64,000 bases of DNA, taken from positions 54,866 through 118,865 of the forward strand of contig CALKCK010000011.1 of the NCBI GenBank assembly GCA_938083195.1. Reading direction: 5' to 3'. The position numbers were made by a program, and so were the translations under genes. This document shows, in pieces, positions 49,401-57,732 of this stretch. Positions within the stretch are counted from its first letter, which is position 1; each line of letters begins with the position of its first letter. This DNA is from an uncultured Pirellulaceae bacterium. Its GTDB lineage: Bacteria; Planctomycetota; Planctomycetia; Pirellulales; Pirellulaceae. The notes beneath the pieces are model-generated. The model did no database searches. It had not been told where the DNA came from and saw only the letters and a list, made by a program, of their open reading frames with translations.

Positions 49401-50581
49401 GGATCAGCACTTAAGTTAATGGCAGCGGATGCTAGTTTTCGAGCAGTTTCCCGATCGCCTGCGGCCAAAGCTGTCTCACCTAGGTCACTCAATCGGTTGG
49501 CTTCTACCATGCGGACACGTGCGTACTCGCGAAGGCCTTCAGAGCCAATCGTGGGTAACGTCAATCCAAAGTCTTTGCGGGCATCTTCGATCATGCCTGG
49601 AAGGAATGAAAAGTCAGTGTTGGCAGTTTCCGGGTTGATTTGCCAAGTGATATTTTCTTCACTGCCGTTAGCGATACCAGTTAGCTGGAGGGCTACGCTG
49701 TTCCGATCAGCAATGCTTCCAAGAATGATATTGTCTCTGTCAGTTCGAAGCGGTGGGAACTGGCTTGGGAAACTTTCCAAAACAGAATCACCCCATTGGC
49801 CAGAAACTGGCCAGAGGACTGAGCCATGAATGGTACGAATCAAGCCAACTGCTGATTCTCGAACATCTTGCTCGTCGCTGTCGATGAAGAGGTTGCCGCC
49901 GGTGTTATTCGCCAACGCAGCCATAATCTCATTGTTTCTTGCGGGACCAATGGCAAAGCTTGAAACTGAAATTTTGTTTTTGGTTAATCCGGAAATGAGT
50001 TCACCAAAAATTTCAGAATGAAGCAAACTGCCTCGGCTCACTCCGTCACCAATGTAGATGACGTTGTTGTTTTTCTGTGTGTCTTTAGGGAAAGCCTTGG
50101 ATGCTGAAACCAGCATTGCTTCCATGTCCGTTGACCCCAATGGGACGCGTTCGCTTAGATTGCCTAAGGCGACGTTAAGGTCTTCTGAATCCGGGCTGAC
50201 AAAACCTTTTGTCATTGGGACGGGGTCAAGATCGACTGCAACAATCTGGATTAGATCATCGGCATTCAAATTCTTGATGATGTGCTTAAGCGTGGCAATT
50301 GAATCCCGCTTAAACTCCCCAGACTGGCTGGCAGAGGTGTCAATGTAAACGACCACGTTGCTGGCCCGCTCGATCTCGTTTGAGATCTGAGGCTTCAGAC
50401 TCAACGCGAAGTGAGTTTCCCCCGCGTTGTCAAAAGTCGCCATTTTGACTTGGTTCGTCGATGACTTGGATTCTTCCGAATCGTCTGCGAACGATGTATT
50501 GGCACCAGTCGTCTGCAGGCCAATGGCCAGCAAAGCGACAAACATTCCTCTAAGCGCGACTTTGGTCGAGCACTTGGACAT
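46442..50581 (-). CDS. Large exported vWA protein with secretin-like and Gly-rich regions
   Basis: A 1379-residue exported protein. ATG at 50581 has GGAG eight bases upstream and leads into a signal peptide ending near TSFA; the frame is open to 50674. A vWA domain (about 75-240) has MIDAS DTSAS (81-85). Then come an Ala/Pro-rich linker, helical repeats (about 540-720), and a domain at about 725-825 with a secretin N-terminal/STN-like look (NETADLNYDERPWSEV, LKIISLDD). A Gly-rich block (about 840-879), TPR-like repeats (900-1095), a domain at about 1100-1230 with TGDADLDLYVVEPGG that resembles DUF2135, and a final Gly-rich tail (1353-1379) follow. The assembly suggests an envelope protein; no enzyme is indicated. 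Confidence 0.8.
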   Translation of the reverse strand: MSKCSTKVALRGMFVALLAIGLQTTGANTSFADDSEESKSSTNQVKMATFDNAGETHFALSLKPQISNEIERASNVVVYIDTSASQSGEFKRDSIATLKHIIKNLNADDLIQIVAVDLDPVPMTKGFVSPDSEDLNVALGNLSERVPLGSTDMEAMLVSASKAFPKDTQKNNNVIYIGDGVSRGSLLHSEIFGELISGLTKNKISVSSFAIGPARNNEIMAALANNTGGNLFIDSDEQDVRESAVGLIRTIHGSVLWPVSGQWGDSVLESFPSQFPPLRTDRDNIILGSIADRNSVALQLTGIANGSEENITWQINPETANTDFSFLPGMIEDARKDFGLTLPTIGSEGLREYARVRMVEANRLSDLGETALAAGDRETARKLASAAINLSADPANTQADLLAMAATYKVQDDDDPFGTSTKAKPAPKAATPAVAETPKATPVAETPAATPAVTTPAAKPAGGAITLPMAVETPDGGLRMIQEGGDEIGQLLQDAKGGSTDLLLTEEQRVAIINQKITQQVQYESKRARQELRTNPDIAIERLKNMLEIIDQTTDLYPDTRSTLRHSIESSLLSSRQEKIAFDDRQALADINIATAGQLKMEADRIARSQEEVSELINRYNSLLSEGEYSESLAVTETAFKLAPYDPAVIVSNANAHFAKNYAEVIELRRQKEYAFQSAMFSIEQATIPFPGDPKNMMIWPDADEWRKKVIRRKKYQNIRLTGSATEEAILDALNETADLNYDERPWSEVEEELEIKYGINIVLTSSASDDSLTEDELITENLSGIRFKNALRIMLEKYNATFVVKDEVLKIISLDDAEDVKWFVTNVYNVGDLVAPKTSGGGGFGGGGGGFGGGQGGGQGGFGGGGGNFGGGGGGGMFCVQDTEKVSLVTDKPVSVDRKPQVIVLADINDPQIAWSNYFGETFANQADVRATARKLMKERNADQAVTMILAAIQHDQFQPWMHEALVLAMQISGRPQSDIERALMSAVDMSEDDNDILIAAQYMARNGMEKRAIRLLKGYALNNPTRTEPFVIGLRAAQAIGDVEATKWATTGVLSQEWPDHPEIVRQAQFAATAILNDYRANGQTDELTAFETQLQAAKERDCHIEVSWTGDADLDLYVVEPGGTTCSRLAKRTRGGGILMRDSFSPKAGASGVVSEKYILPKGFAGDYRLVIKRVWGTVTSGKATVSIQNHYNSPRAASMTKQVEIDDKGAMVLFALDQGRRTESLEDHEIETVVRNQMIANRNVLAQELSEGYSSGAASDYFGGLLSGVDNGNLAGPLNGQLDNRGVVGYQPIITQVPEGTFFTVNHATTADRLHVLISVSPNFNAIQSVTTFNILGDANTAEGLSNSGGGQGGGGQGGGGGGFGGGGGGGGGFQ

Positions 50582-51387
50582 AACGAACTCCAACACCGAA
50601 AAGATTTCGAAGGAATGTGCGTTCCGGAATCGCACAGCCCTGCCTTGCCCTGTAATGGTTAACTTGGTCATCACTGACCTCCAACACTATTGTATTTTGA
50701 GAACTGGTGATACGCTACCAAAAACCCTCGATTTTGCCCCATTTACGGCCTCAACGTAGTCCTAAATATCATTACTACCTGATGCACCGATGTGACCCGC
50801 GCGCTCTCGCACGTTGAATCAAACCTAGCTGAGTCAAAAAATCCTTGTATTGATAGTCCAGTTCACTCTTAAAGAGTGGCCTCTAATAGTCATTAGTATT
50901 GCAAAAACCGACGATGAGCGAGGAAATACTGGAAAATCTATCTTCCATGATAGTATTCCTGCCGTTTGATCCGATCAAACGTGCTCCATTGGTTGGTATC
51001 GGAGTCTGAGGCCCTTGAAGGTAGAAAATCTGATTCCATCCAACAGCTTTCGTCAGCAAAAGACGGTAAATGACGATTGGGTAGAATCTAACGATTAGGT
51101 TCTCAATTCTGTTTAGCGGTTACATTGACACCGCAAACGGCAAGCTCGTAGAAGGAAAATCGTTGAAAACCATGTTTCGGTGCTGTGTGGGCTGCCGTAA
51201 CCCCTGAGATTTTTTCCCTCAGCTGTTTGAGGAGGTTGCTCTAGGCCAAACGGAACCGATGTAACTCGCTTAGATTCGCGGGATATGTCTCACCGAGAAT
51301 GTGGCCAATTTATTTAAAGGGCAAGGAAACTTAGTTTTTCGCAGCAGTATCGATCCCGATTGAGTTGGGGCTCGTTGCTTTTAAATA

Positions 51388-51426
51388 GCAAACAAAGATA
51401 TCGCAAACAAAGATATCGCAAACAAA
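51388..51426. repeat. 15-bp tandem repeat, 2.6 copies
   Basis: Unit GCAAACAAAGATATC at 51388-51402 and 51403-51417, followed by nine bases of a third copy at 51418-51426. It lies in a non-coding gap. Confidence 0.9.
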
Positions 51427-51482
51427 AGCCTCCAAACCGGACTTAATCAATGGTTTGTTGATCGTCAGGCTTCTCCAGGGGG

Positions 51483-51511
51483 AATCGGAGGGAGAGTTAT
51501 CGCCTCCGATT
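51483..51511 (-). terminator. Hairpin after the 384-residue protein gene
   Basis: Perfect 9-bp stem AATCGGAGG (51483-51491) with CCTCCGATT (51503-51511), 11-nt loop, 20 bp after the stop codon of the minus-strand gene. There is no T run, so it is a weak or factor-dependent terminator. Confidence 0.45.
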
Positions 51512-51530
51512 ATCTGAACCCAAACTCTGC

Positions 51531-52685
51531 TTATTCAGAGATCTCGAGAGCAGGAGAGTTAAGTAGAGGGTTCGAAGCTGAGTCCTTCGAATCACTCTCG
51601 TCTATCCCTTCCGAGTGTTTTATTGCCCTGGAAATACATCCGACACCTAATGCGATTAAGTCGAATTGATTCGCAACTCTTGTTTTTGGAGTGTTCGAGG
51701 GTTGGAGCAACAGGTAATCAGTCGCTAAGGTTTCCACAGCTTGAAATTCAAGGACTGCTGCCCATTGATGGACTGAACTACTAAGCCTGTCAGCAGTGGC
51801 GGCGGTTGCTCTAGCAAACTTCTTTGAGTCGACTATGAAGTCGTTGGCTAAACGCGACATTTCTTTCACGAGGAATTTATTTTGCTGGAGAACAGATGGT
51901 TCTAACTCCGTGGCTTTTTTGAGAACCTGGTGACCGACTTGAATTGTTTTTACTTTCATTGGCTTGCTTGCAATTTTAAGTTCATTTGCTCTTTGAGTCG
52001 CTATTTCTAACTCAGAAAACGTCACCCCCCAGCGGTCACAATCTTGGTAGTACTGCCAGTAGTCGTCACAACTCGCAGCGGGGAGCAGGACCAGTTGCAC
52101 ATTCTCGAGCTTTGCCGAGTAGCGAATTTCGGGGGAAGATTTTATTGAGCGAGAAGGAGGAAGATCTGCGATGTCTGGTGCCGCTGCCTGTTCCCACGCG
52201 TTAGAAAGCGTAGATCGAAATTGAATATCAATGGAATTAATGTGAGGGACGATTTTCTGCGTGCAAAAATCGCAAATTGCTTCCTCAAATTTCTGCTGCA
52301 CCAATTTTTCAATCGGCTTTAAGGCTGACTGGATTCGCTGATTAGTGTTTTTCAATCGCTGTTGAATCGCCTGGTATTTCTTATCCAACAGATTGCCAGT
52401 TAAGCTCTCCGGACAAGTTTCCTCAGCTTTTAACGGCTCCGCATTCTCTCGCAATGGATTGGGTAAGTCCATTAGGCGATTGCTTCCCATGGGGATACGG
52501 TTTGAATTTATGGCTTGATCGGCAAGCCGTGCTAGTTGGGCCGAATTGGAGGTGCTCCGGCCCAATAGGACTGCCGCGGAAATCGCGAGCGGTGATTGAT
52601 CGGCGGAAGCCGTTTCTGAGGTGCCAGAAAGCTGGAATATTATAAAAAGCATTAATAGACATGCTTTGGGAGAGATCTGTGCCAT
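51531..52685 (-). CDS. Exported protein of unknown function
   Basis: A 384-residue exported protein. The signal peptide (core LLMLFIIFQLSGTSETASA) is clear. Most of the rest is helical, with Leu/Ala/Gln-rich stretches and a Cys pair (ICDFC) in the middle, and a short acidic C-terminus. I do not recognise a domain. The helical pattern at about 245-300 (VGHQVLKKATELEPSVLQQNKFL) could be a coiled coil. It has no close neighbours on its strand; upstream the gap to ispD is divergent. Confidence 0.55.
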   Translation of the reverse strand: MAQISPKACLLMLFIIFQLSGTSETASADQSPLAISAAVLLGRSTSNSAQLARLADQAINSNRIPMGSNRLMDLPNPLRENAEPLKAEETCPESLTGNLLDKKYQAIQQRLKNTNQRIQSALKPIEKLVQQKFEEAICDFCTQKIVPHINSIDIQFRSTLSNAWEQAAAPDIADLPPSRSIKSSPEIRYSAKLENVQLVLLPAASCDDYWQYYQDCDRWGVTFSELEIATQRANELKIASKPMKVKTIQVGHQVLKKATELEPSVLQQNKFLVKEMSRLANDFIVDSKKFARATAATADRLSSSVHQWAAVLEFQAVETLATDYLLLQPSNTPKTRVANQFDLIALGVGCISRAIKHSEGIDESDSKDSASNPLLNSPALEISE

Positions 52686-53101
52686 CGTTTTGCTGAACTC
52701 CAGGCTGATAATAGATACGAAGCTTAGGGGTGCACAGTCGCTTCGGTTATTAAATGGGAATACGTAAGGTAAAAGGCAATTGCAGTTACCGCGGCGTGCT
52801 TAACTTATCGGGTCCAGAGAAATTGATCCTTTTGGGGAAAGTCTACAAGTTGTCGAAACCTTGAGACTTCGCATCGCGATTTGCAAATTGACGGGGTCGT
52901 GCGGATATCGAGTATCGTAAGCAATGGGGACTTTTTGGATGTCCCAATCAACTCAGGCCAGACGGTGAGTGTTGATGAATATCGAACGCGGATGAAAACT
53001 GCCATTTCTATATTGTTTGGGACTTGATAGCTCGGGAATGCTCCTTTAGTCTCACAAGGAACGTTTATTTTTTAGAACCTAGAATGAAACCGAAGGTTAT
53101 C
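52686..53101. other. Divergent intergenic region before ispD
   Basis: About 415 bp between a minus-strand and a plus-strand gene. It must hold the promoters of both. No repeat or palindrome was seen. Confidence 0.4.
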
Positions 53102-53842
53102 ATGCCAAAGTTTTCAGTGATTCTCGCTGCGGCGGGTAAAAGTAGTCGGTTTCGGGATCCAAATTACAAGAAGCCATTTGCGTTGCTAAATCGCAAGGCT
53201 GTTTGGTTATATTCAGCTGAGTTGTTTCTGAAACGAAACGACGTAAAGCAGGTCATTATCGTTATTTCGCCCGCAGATAAAGACGAGTTTCTGGCAAAGT
53301 ATGGCCCCAATCTTGCGGTGCTCGGTGTTGAGGTTGCCCTCGGCGGCGCCGAGCGTTCAGACTCAGTCCAAAACGCGTTGGACAAGGTCAGCCCTGATTC
53401 GACTCACGTCGTGATTCATGATGCCGCACGCCCTTGTCTCAATGCAGATTTGATTGAGTCAGTTTTTGTGGCCTCTCAAACGAACCCGTCGGTGATTCCT
53501 GCAGTTCCGGTAACCAGCACTTTAAAATTATCTAAAAATGGCAGTTCAGTAGATAAGACCGTCGATCGCACTCATCTCTATGAAGCTCAGACTCCGCAAG
53601 TTTTCGAACGAGAATTACTGATCTCGATGTTTGCTAACCGCGGTGAGTTGAAGCCAACTGATGAGTCACAACTGGCGGAAGAAATGGGGCATCCCATCAC
53701 AATCGTGAAGGGCTCCATTTTTAATATCAAAATTACATCGAAACAGGATCTTGCGTTTGCGAGAGCCTGTTTGGATTCGCAACCGAAGCCAAAATTCGAT
53801 GCCCCAATTCATCCGTTTGCCGATGACAATCTATTTCGATAG
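53102..53842 (+). CDS. ispD: 2-C-methyl-D-erythritol 4-phosphate cytidylyltransferase
   Basis: A 246-residue cytoplasmic enzyme of the MEP isoprenoid pathway that joins CTP to methylerythritol phosphate. The start at 53102 (MPKFSVILAAAGKSSRF) is chosen over the ATG at 53084 because GAAGG sits 5-6 bases upstream and it gives the usual length. The N-terminal nucleotide-binding AAAGKSSRF, KPFALL, the VTLGGAERSDSVQNAL-like segment, HDAARPCLNADLI, and TPQVFERELL are well matched, including the conserved Asp in the DAARP stretch. It is alone, with the DUF1598-like gene convergent 51 bp later. Confidence 0.93.
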   Translation: MPKFSVILAAAGKSSRFRDPNYKKPFALLNRKAVWLYSAELFLKRNDVKQVIIVISPADKDEFLAKYGPNLAVLGVEVALGGAERSDSVQNALDKVSPDSTHVVIHDAARPCLNADLIESVFVASQTNPSVIPAVPVTSTLKLSKNGSSVDKTVDRTHLYEAQTPQVFERELLISMFANRGELKPTDESQLAEEMGHPITIVKGSIFNIKITSKQDLAFARACLDSQPKPKFDAPIHPFADDNLFR

Positions 53843-53893
53843 GGGACGATTTTACTTGTGATCAGTGTCTGGAATTCAGGGGGGCGGCGTCGT

Positions 53894-55708
53894 CTAATCC
53901 CACCACCAGCGTTGCACTTGTAAATCTGGAGTTTGGTTCTTTAGGCGGTCATCGAGTTCAGAACTTGAGTTTTGAATGATCGATTTTGTAAGTTGGTCTG
54001 CCGAAGATACCGAAACACCACCGCTGACCCCAAGGATATGGAAATCGCGACGCGAGTCTGGTTGGCGTGAGCGGAGGTGTTTCTCACTGATCACGGACTT
54101 GACTTTGGTAGCGATATGGGCATTTTTCATTGGATAAGCCAATTGTGTTTCAATTGGATTAGAACTCGTTGGTTCTTTGGGTAAGCCAAAAAAGGTTTGC
54201 TCCCAAGATGCTTTTCCAGTTGCCTGTTTTTGACGAACAATTTCGGCAACAAGTGCGAGATCAAAAATGTTCTTTAGCTGATTGTAAACTGGGTATTTAT
54301 CTGAGATCTCATTAAAATGAGCGGTGAAATCTCGTGCAAACCCGCGTGTTGGAATATCAGATTTTCCCGTGTGAATACGGTCTCCATCTTGATTGACAAA
54401 TTCATTTTCACTGAGCACTTTGACAGTTGACCCGTTAAAAGTAAAAACAGTTTCATCGGGACTGGCTGAAACAGGCTGATCATTTAGTGTGAACCACCAG
54501 CGAACGACTGAGAAAGCGGGAAGGGTGCCGTCAGGTTTTAGTTTCAGTCTATCCATGTAACTGGGGATTTCTGGGATACTTTTTTCCAAACCCATGCCCA
54601 ATAATTTCATTCGATAATCAGCTTCTACGAGAACACGTGCGGTGTGGGTGCCGCGCGGAATGCCAAAGACCTCAATGTCTTGTTCACCGAGCGTGGATTG
54701 AGCTTTCTCAGACCACTGGCGTCCCGTTAGAGTTGTCGACGCTAAGAAATTTTTGGTGGCAACTAGGTTTTCTTGACGTGGCGTAATGGAGCAACCAAAT
54801 TTCCCATCGTGACTGTGGGCGTTTCGAAGACAATTTACGAGGTCATCAAGTTGCAAAATAGGCTTTCCAGAGCGAAGGTTGATAGCGCGTTGGTGTTCAT
54901 CAAATTCCCAAGGGCCGGCAGGTCCAGCAATTACGATCTCCCCCGTCTCTGGGTAAAAAATTAGATGAGTAATGGCGTAAAGGCCAGCGAGATTCCGCAT
55001 TGATTCATCGAGCGTATGGCCCTGGGCGGTAAGTAGTTGCGCTGCTCTTTCCAAACGGGTGAGTGAGATTTTCCGAAGGGGGCTCGACCAAGTGAGTATA
55101 CCTCTGCCGGTTTTTGCCGCGGCCTGACGCAAGACTTCTGCAGAGCCGTTGGCTTTCCGTGCCCTTATTTTTGATAGGACACCTGACGAATTCACGAAGA
55201 CACCTGCTGGAAAGGCTTGGATCGTTCCAAGTCCTTGGCCAGTGTCCAGCCAAGAATCGGGCTGAATTGTTCCTGTAATTAGATCGATTAACGGGAGGAA
55301 ATCTGATTCCGTGATTCCTCCGCGAGGGGTTGCGGGGGGACGGTTGTGATTCGCGTAAAGTCCCGAAAGTGAATCAGATCGGGGTAGTTCGCCGTCGATC
55401 ATTCCCGCAGTTTGGCAGGCTGTTTGGTAGGCGCCCGAGTCGAACTGATGCGCTGAGATTTTTGAGAGCCAATTATCGCGAGAGTTGCTCGGCAGAGAAT
55501 CTGCGAGTTTGAGCGCGACTGAAAATTCACCCGCTTGCAAGTGGGCATTAATTTCAGAGGGCGTTGCCGTTTGTGCCGTCGCCGGATTTCCGAAAAGACA
55601 TGGAATGGCAAGCAGTAGACCGCCAAAAAGGATTCGATTTAAAATCCATTGAATCCGATTGAGTGTCGAACTCGATTCGAAACGATCTTTACAAATTTCT
55701 GAACGCAT
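53894..55708 (-). CDS. DUF1598-like exported protein
   Basis: A 604-residue exported protein. ATG at 55708 is preferred to an upstream start at 55894, because it leads into the hydrophobic core LFGGLLLAIPCLFG and signal end ATAQ. The middle of the protein resembles DUF1598, a planctomycete-specific family, with GTIQAFPAGVFVNSSG, KISLTRLERAAQLLTAQGH, and YAITHLIFYPETGEIVIAGPAGPW. The C-terminal part contains a conserved-looking VYNQLKNIFDLALVAEIVR segment. Function is unknown. Two membrane protein genes precede it on the same strand (55831 and 56112), so it may belong to one operon. Confidence 0.72.
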   Translation of the reverse strand: MRSEICKDRFESSSTLNRIQWILNRILFGGLLLAIPCLFGNPATAQTATPSEINAHLQAGEFSVALKLADSLPSNSRDNWLSKISAHQFDSGAYQTACQTAGMIDGELPRSDSLSGLYANHNRPPATPRGGITESDFLPLIDLITGTIQPDSWLDTGQGLGTIQAFPAGVFVNSSGVLSKIRARKANGSAEVLRQAAAKTGRGILTWSSPLRKISLTRLERAAQLLTAQGHTLDESMRNLAGLYAITHLIFYPETGEIVIAGPAGPWEFDEHQRAINLRSGKPILQLDDLVNCLRNAHSHDGKFGCSITPRQENLVATKNFLASTTLTGRQWSEKAQSTLGEQDIEVFGIPRGTHTARVLVEADYRMKLLGMGLEKSIPEIPSYMDRLKLKPDGTLPAFSVVRWWFTLNDQPVSASPDETVFTFNGSTVKVLSENEFVNQDGDRIHTGKSDIPTRGFARDFTAHFNEISDKYPVYNQLKNIFDLALVAEIVRQKQATGKASWEQTFFGLPKEPTSSNPIETQLAYPMKNAHIATKVKSVISEKHLRSRQPDSRRDFHILGVSGGVSVSSADQLTKSIIQNSSSELDDRLKNQTPDLQVQRWWWD

Positions 55709-55830
55709 GAGATTCTCCCAACCACAGCCCGACGCAATGATTGCGATGTTGGCGTGAGAAATCAACTGCTTTCGACGAGATTTCCGAAAATAATAATCTG
55801 AGCGGATCGTGGAAGTAACGACGGTTGGTT

Positions 55831-56055
55831 CTAATTCCAGAAGCCAGCGATCCAGATTAAAAAGAAAATGATTGACATAAAGCCGACGCACCAAATTGCA
55901 TTTCGCAATGAATGGGTAAAGATTTCACGTAGATTCTCGTGACGGGTGGCACCGTAGACGAGACTGACCACAACGATCAATGGAAGCGCGTACCAAATCT
56001 GAGGGATTGCTGCCAACAGGAGGTGGTCAAAAACTACACTTGAAAAAACGTTCAT
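55831..56055 (-). CDS. Small two-span membrane protein
   Basis: A 74-residue protein with two hydrophobic segments (about 8-35 and 51-72) and a short charged loop between (ATRHENLREIFTHS). It lies 56 bp after the TM2-like gene at 56112-56795 and 122 bp before the DUF1598-like gene, so it may be co-transcribed with both. No family is recognised. Its small size and Trp-rich ends fit a membrane accessory protein. Confidence 0.65.
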   Translation of the reverse strand: MNVFSSVVFDHLLLAAIPQIWYALPLIVVVSLVYGATRHENLREIFTHSLRNAIWCVGFMSIIFFLIWIAGFWN

Positions 56056-56111
56056 CGGTTTACCAGCAAATTGTTAATCGAAATTACTTGCCCGTTTAGA
56101 CTTGGGGGAAG

Positions 56112-56795
56112 TTACTGTTTAGATTTTTTCTTGTTCTTCTTTTTCTTTGATTCAAGCATCTCTTGCTGCGCCGGTGTGATGATCGCGGGCCCGCAAAAGG
56201 CATCGTATACGGCAAGCAAATTTAGTAAGCCGGCGATGACGGTGAACAGGGTTCCCATTTCAAAATAGTGTTTCCCCTCAAAATGCCAGCGACCGAGTGT
56301 GTCCGTTTGGACGCGAGATCGAACTTGGGGTTTGTTCATGCCTCCCGGGGGCGCCATGAAGCCATCTTTGATTGTCTTGCCTGTATAGTCGTTGTTGTTT
56401 TCGGGTGTGATTTTGTGAAAGGCCAAACTCGAATTGGGATAGTCAGCAGGGAATCTTTCGCAAAGGACCCAGTAAGGGTCTCCGCCTTTTTTGGTTTTCA
56501 TCGACTGGATGATCGCTGGCAAAGCGGGGGCGCCGACACCTAATTGACAGACAAATTGCCACCGCAAATCACCTGGTTTGAATGAGGCATATACGACGCG
56601 ACCTTGTCCGATTCCAAGACCAAAAAAGTAGGTGCTCAGGATGCAGATCATAAACAGGAAGCCTTTGGCATACCTGCGTTGGTAAAAGTGACCAGCGCCG
56701 GGCCAGGCCCAGGCGAAAAAAGCCGCCCAATAGGGATCTTTGAGGTCGACGACGACTGGCTCGCCGGATTCCTGAGGATAAACTATTTCAGGCAT
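56112..56795 (-). CDS. TM2-like membrane protein (DUF6677-like)
   Basis: A 227-residue protein. AFFAWAWPGAGHFYQRRYAKGFLFMI (about 29-54) is a TM2-like membrane hairpin start, and a further span lies near 185-205. Between them is a polar region with conserved-looking PGDLRWQFVCQLGVGAPALPA. The tail is strongly basic (KKKKNKKKSKQ). The architecture is similar to planctomycete proteins annotated DUF6677, but I rate this assignment as moderate. Its operon mates are the small membrane protein and the DUF1598-like gene. Confidence 0.6.
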   Translation of the reverse strand: MPEIVYPQESGEPVVVDLKDPYWAAFFAWAWPGAGHFYQRRYAKGFLFMICILSTYFFGLGIGQGRVVYASFKPGDLRWQFVCQLGVGAPALPAIIQSMKTKKGGDPYWVLCERFPADYPNSSLAFHKITPENNNDYTGKTIKDGFMAPPGGMNKPQVRSRVQTDTLGRWHFEGKHYFEMGTLFTVIAGLLNLLAVYDAFCGPAIITPAQQEMLESKKKKNKKKSKQ

Positions 56796-56940
56796 AACAT
56801 TCGCTTGTGAAATCGGAATAAAAAATTGAGAACCGATCGGTTTGTGGAATCGGAACTTGCGTCGGTCGCTACAATGTCGCTCTTGGAATAGTCTAACTAT
56901 TTGAGAACACTACACCAGATCAAACTAGCGGGCTTAGTAG

Positions 56941-57696
56941 ATGTCTTACCGTTTTTTTACGCAATCCACCCCGAATCACGGCAAGATGGTGCTGGAGGGG
57001 GAGCAAGCGCGGCATGCGATCCAGGTCATGCGTTTTAATGTGGGGGATCAGATCGTGCTTTTTGATGGCACGGGAACGGAATATGAAGCGCTAATCGACC
57101 AGGTGGAGAAAAAACGATTATGGCTCAGTATTGAAAATCAGCGTGTCGTTCCACGTGGGATCAGGGCAAACATCACGCTTGCTGTAGCACTTCCTAAAGG
57201 AGATCGTCAGAAAGTATTGGTAGAGAAGTTGGTTGAATTAGGCATCGAGCGTCTAATCCCATTGAAATCCAACCGCTCTGTAGCGGTAGCAAATGAAAAG
57301 GTCGTCCAGAGATTGCAAAAACAGGTAGTGGAAGCTTCGAAGCAGTGTGGTCGGAATCGATTAATGAAGATTGAGAGCGAATGTACGATTGACGGCTTGC
57401 CCGGTCTGCTTGATCCCTCGGCACTTAAGCTCGTTGCCGATCCTTATCAGGGACAGACGATCTTGGATGTGTCCGCCCAATGTCTTGCTGAAATGCCGGT
57501 TGAAATTGTCGTAGCCATTGGCCCTGAGGGGGGATTGGATGATGGGGAAAATGTGATGTCTCAAGAGTTAGGATTCCAACCGGTGCGACTCGGTCCATCC
57601 ATCCTCAGGGTGGAAACCGCAGCGATTGCCATCGCCGCTATTCTTGGCATCGGGCTTGAATCTGGGCAGACCGAGTGTGGTGAAATTGAGGAATAA
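56941..57696 (+). CDS. rsmE: 16S rRNA m3U1498 methyltransferase
   Basis: A 251-residue enzyme that methylates U1498 of 16S rRNA in the ribosomal decoding centre, using AdoMet. Family motifs: an N-terminal PUA-like domain starting YRFFTQ, with HAIQVMRFNVGDQIVLFDG, and a SPOUT knot with LVEKLVELGIERLIPL, SKQCGRNRL, and IGPEGGLDDGE, followed by RLGPSILRVETAAIA. All signature residues appear present. It is convergent with the cinA-like gene downstream and divergent from the TM2-like gene. Confidence 0.95.
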   Translation: MSYRFFTQSTPNHGKMVLEGEQARHAIQVMRFNVGDQIVLFDGTGTEYEALIDQVEKKRLWLSIENQRVVPRGIRANITLAVALPKGDRQKVLVEKLVELGIERLIPLKSNRSVAVANEKVVQRLQKQVVEASKQCGRNRLMKIESECTIDGLPGLLDPSALKLVADPYQGQTILDVSAQCLAEMPVEIVVAIGPEGGLDDGENVMSQELGFQPVRLGPSILRVETAAIAIAAILGIGLESGQTECGEIEE

Positions 57697-57732
57697 CCAA
57701 CGCACTTTCAGCCTTGGGAATAGAGGGGCCCA

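Larger units (their letters stand above)
50582..51530. other. Intergenic region between the vWA gene and the 384-residue protein gene
   Basis: About 950 bp without a supported gene. It contains a weak hairpin (CACTCT/AGAGTG, about 50864-50878), the 15-bp tandem repeat at 51388-51426 and a 9-bp stem at 51483-51511. The promoter of the vWA gene must be near 50600-50750. A small RNA is possible but nothing identifies one. Confidence 0.5.
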
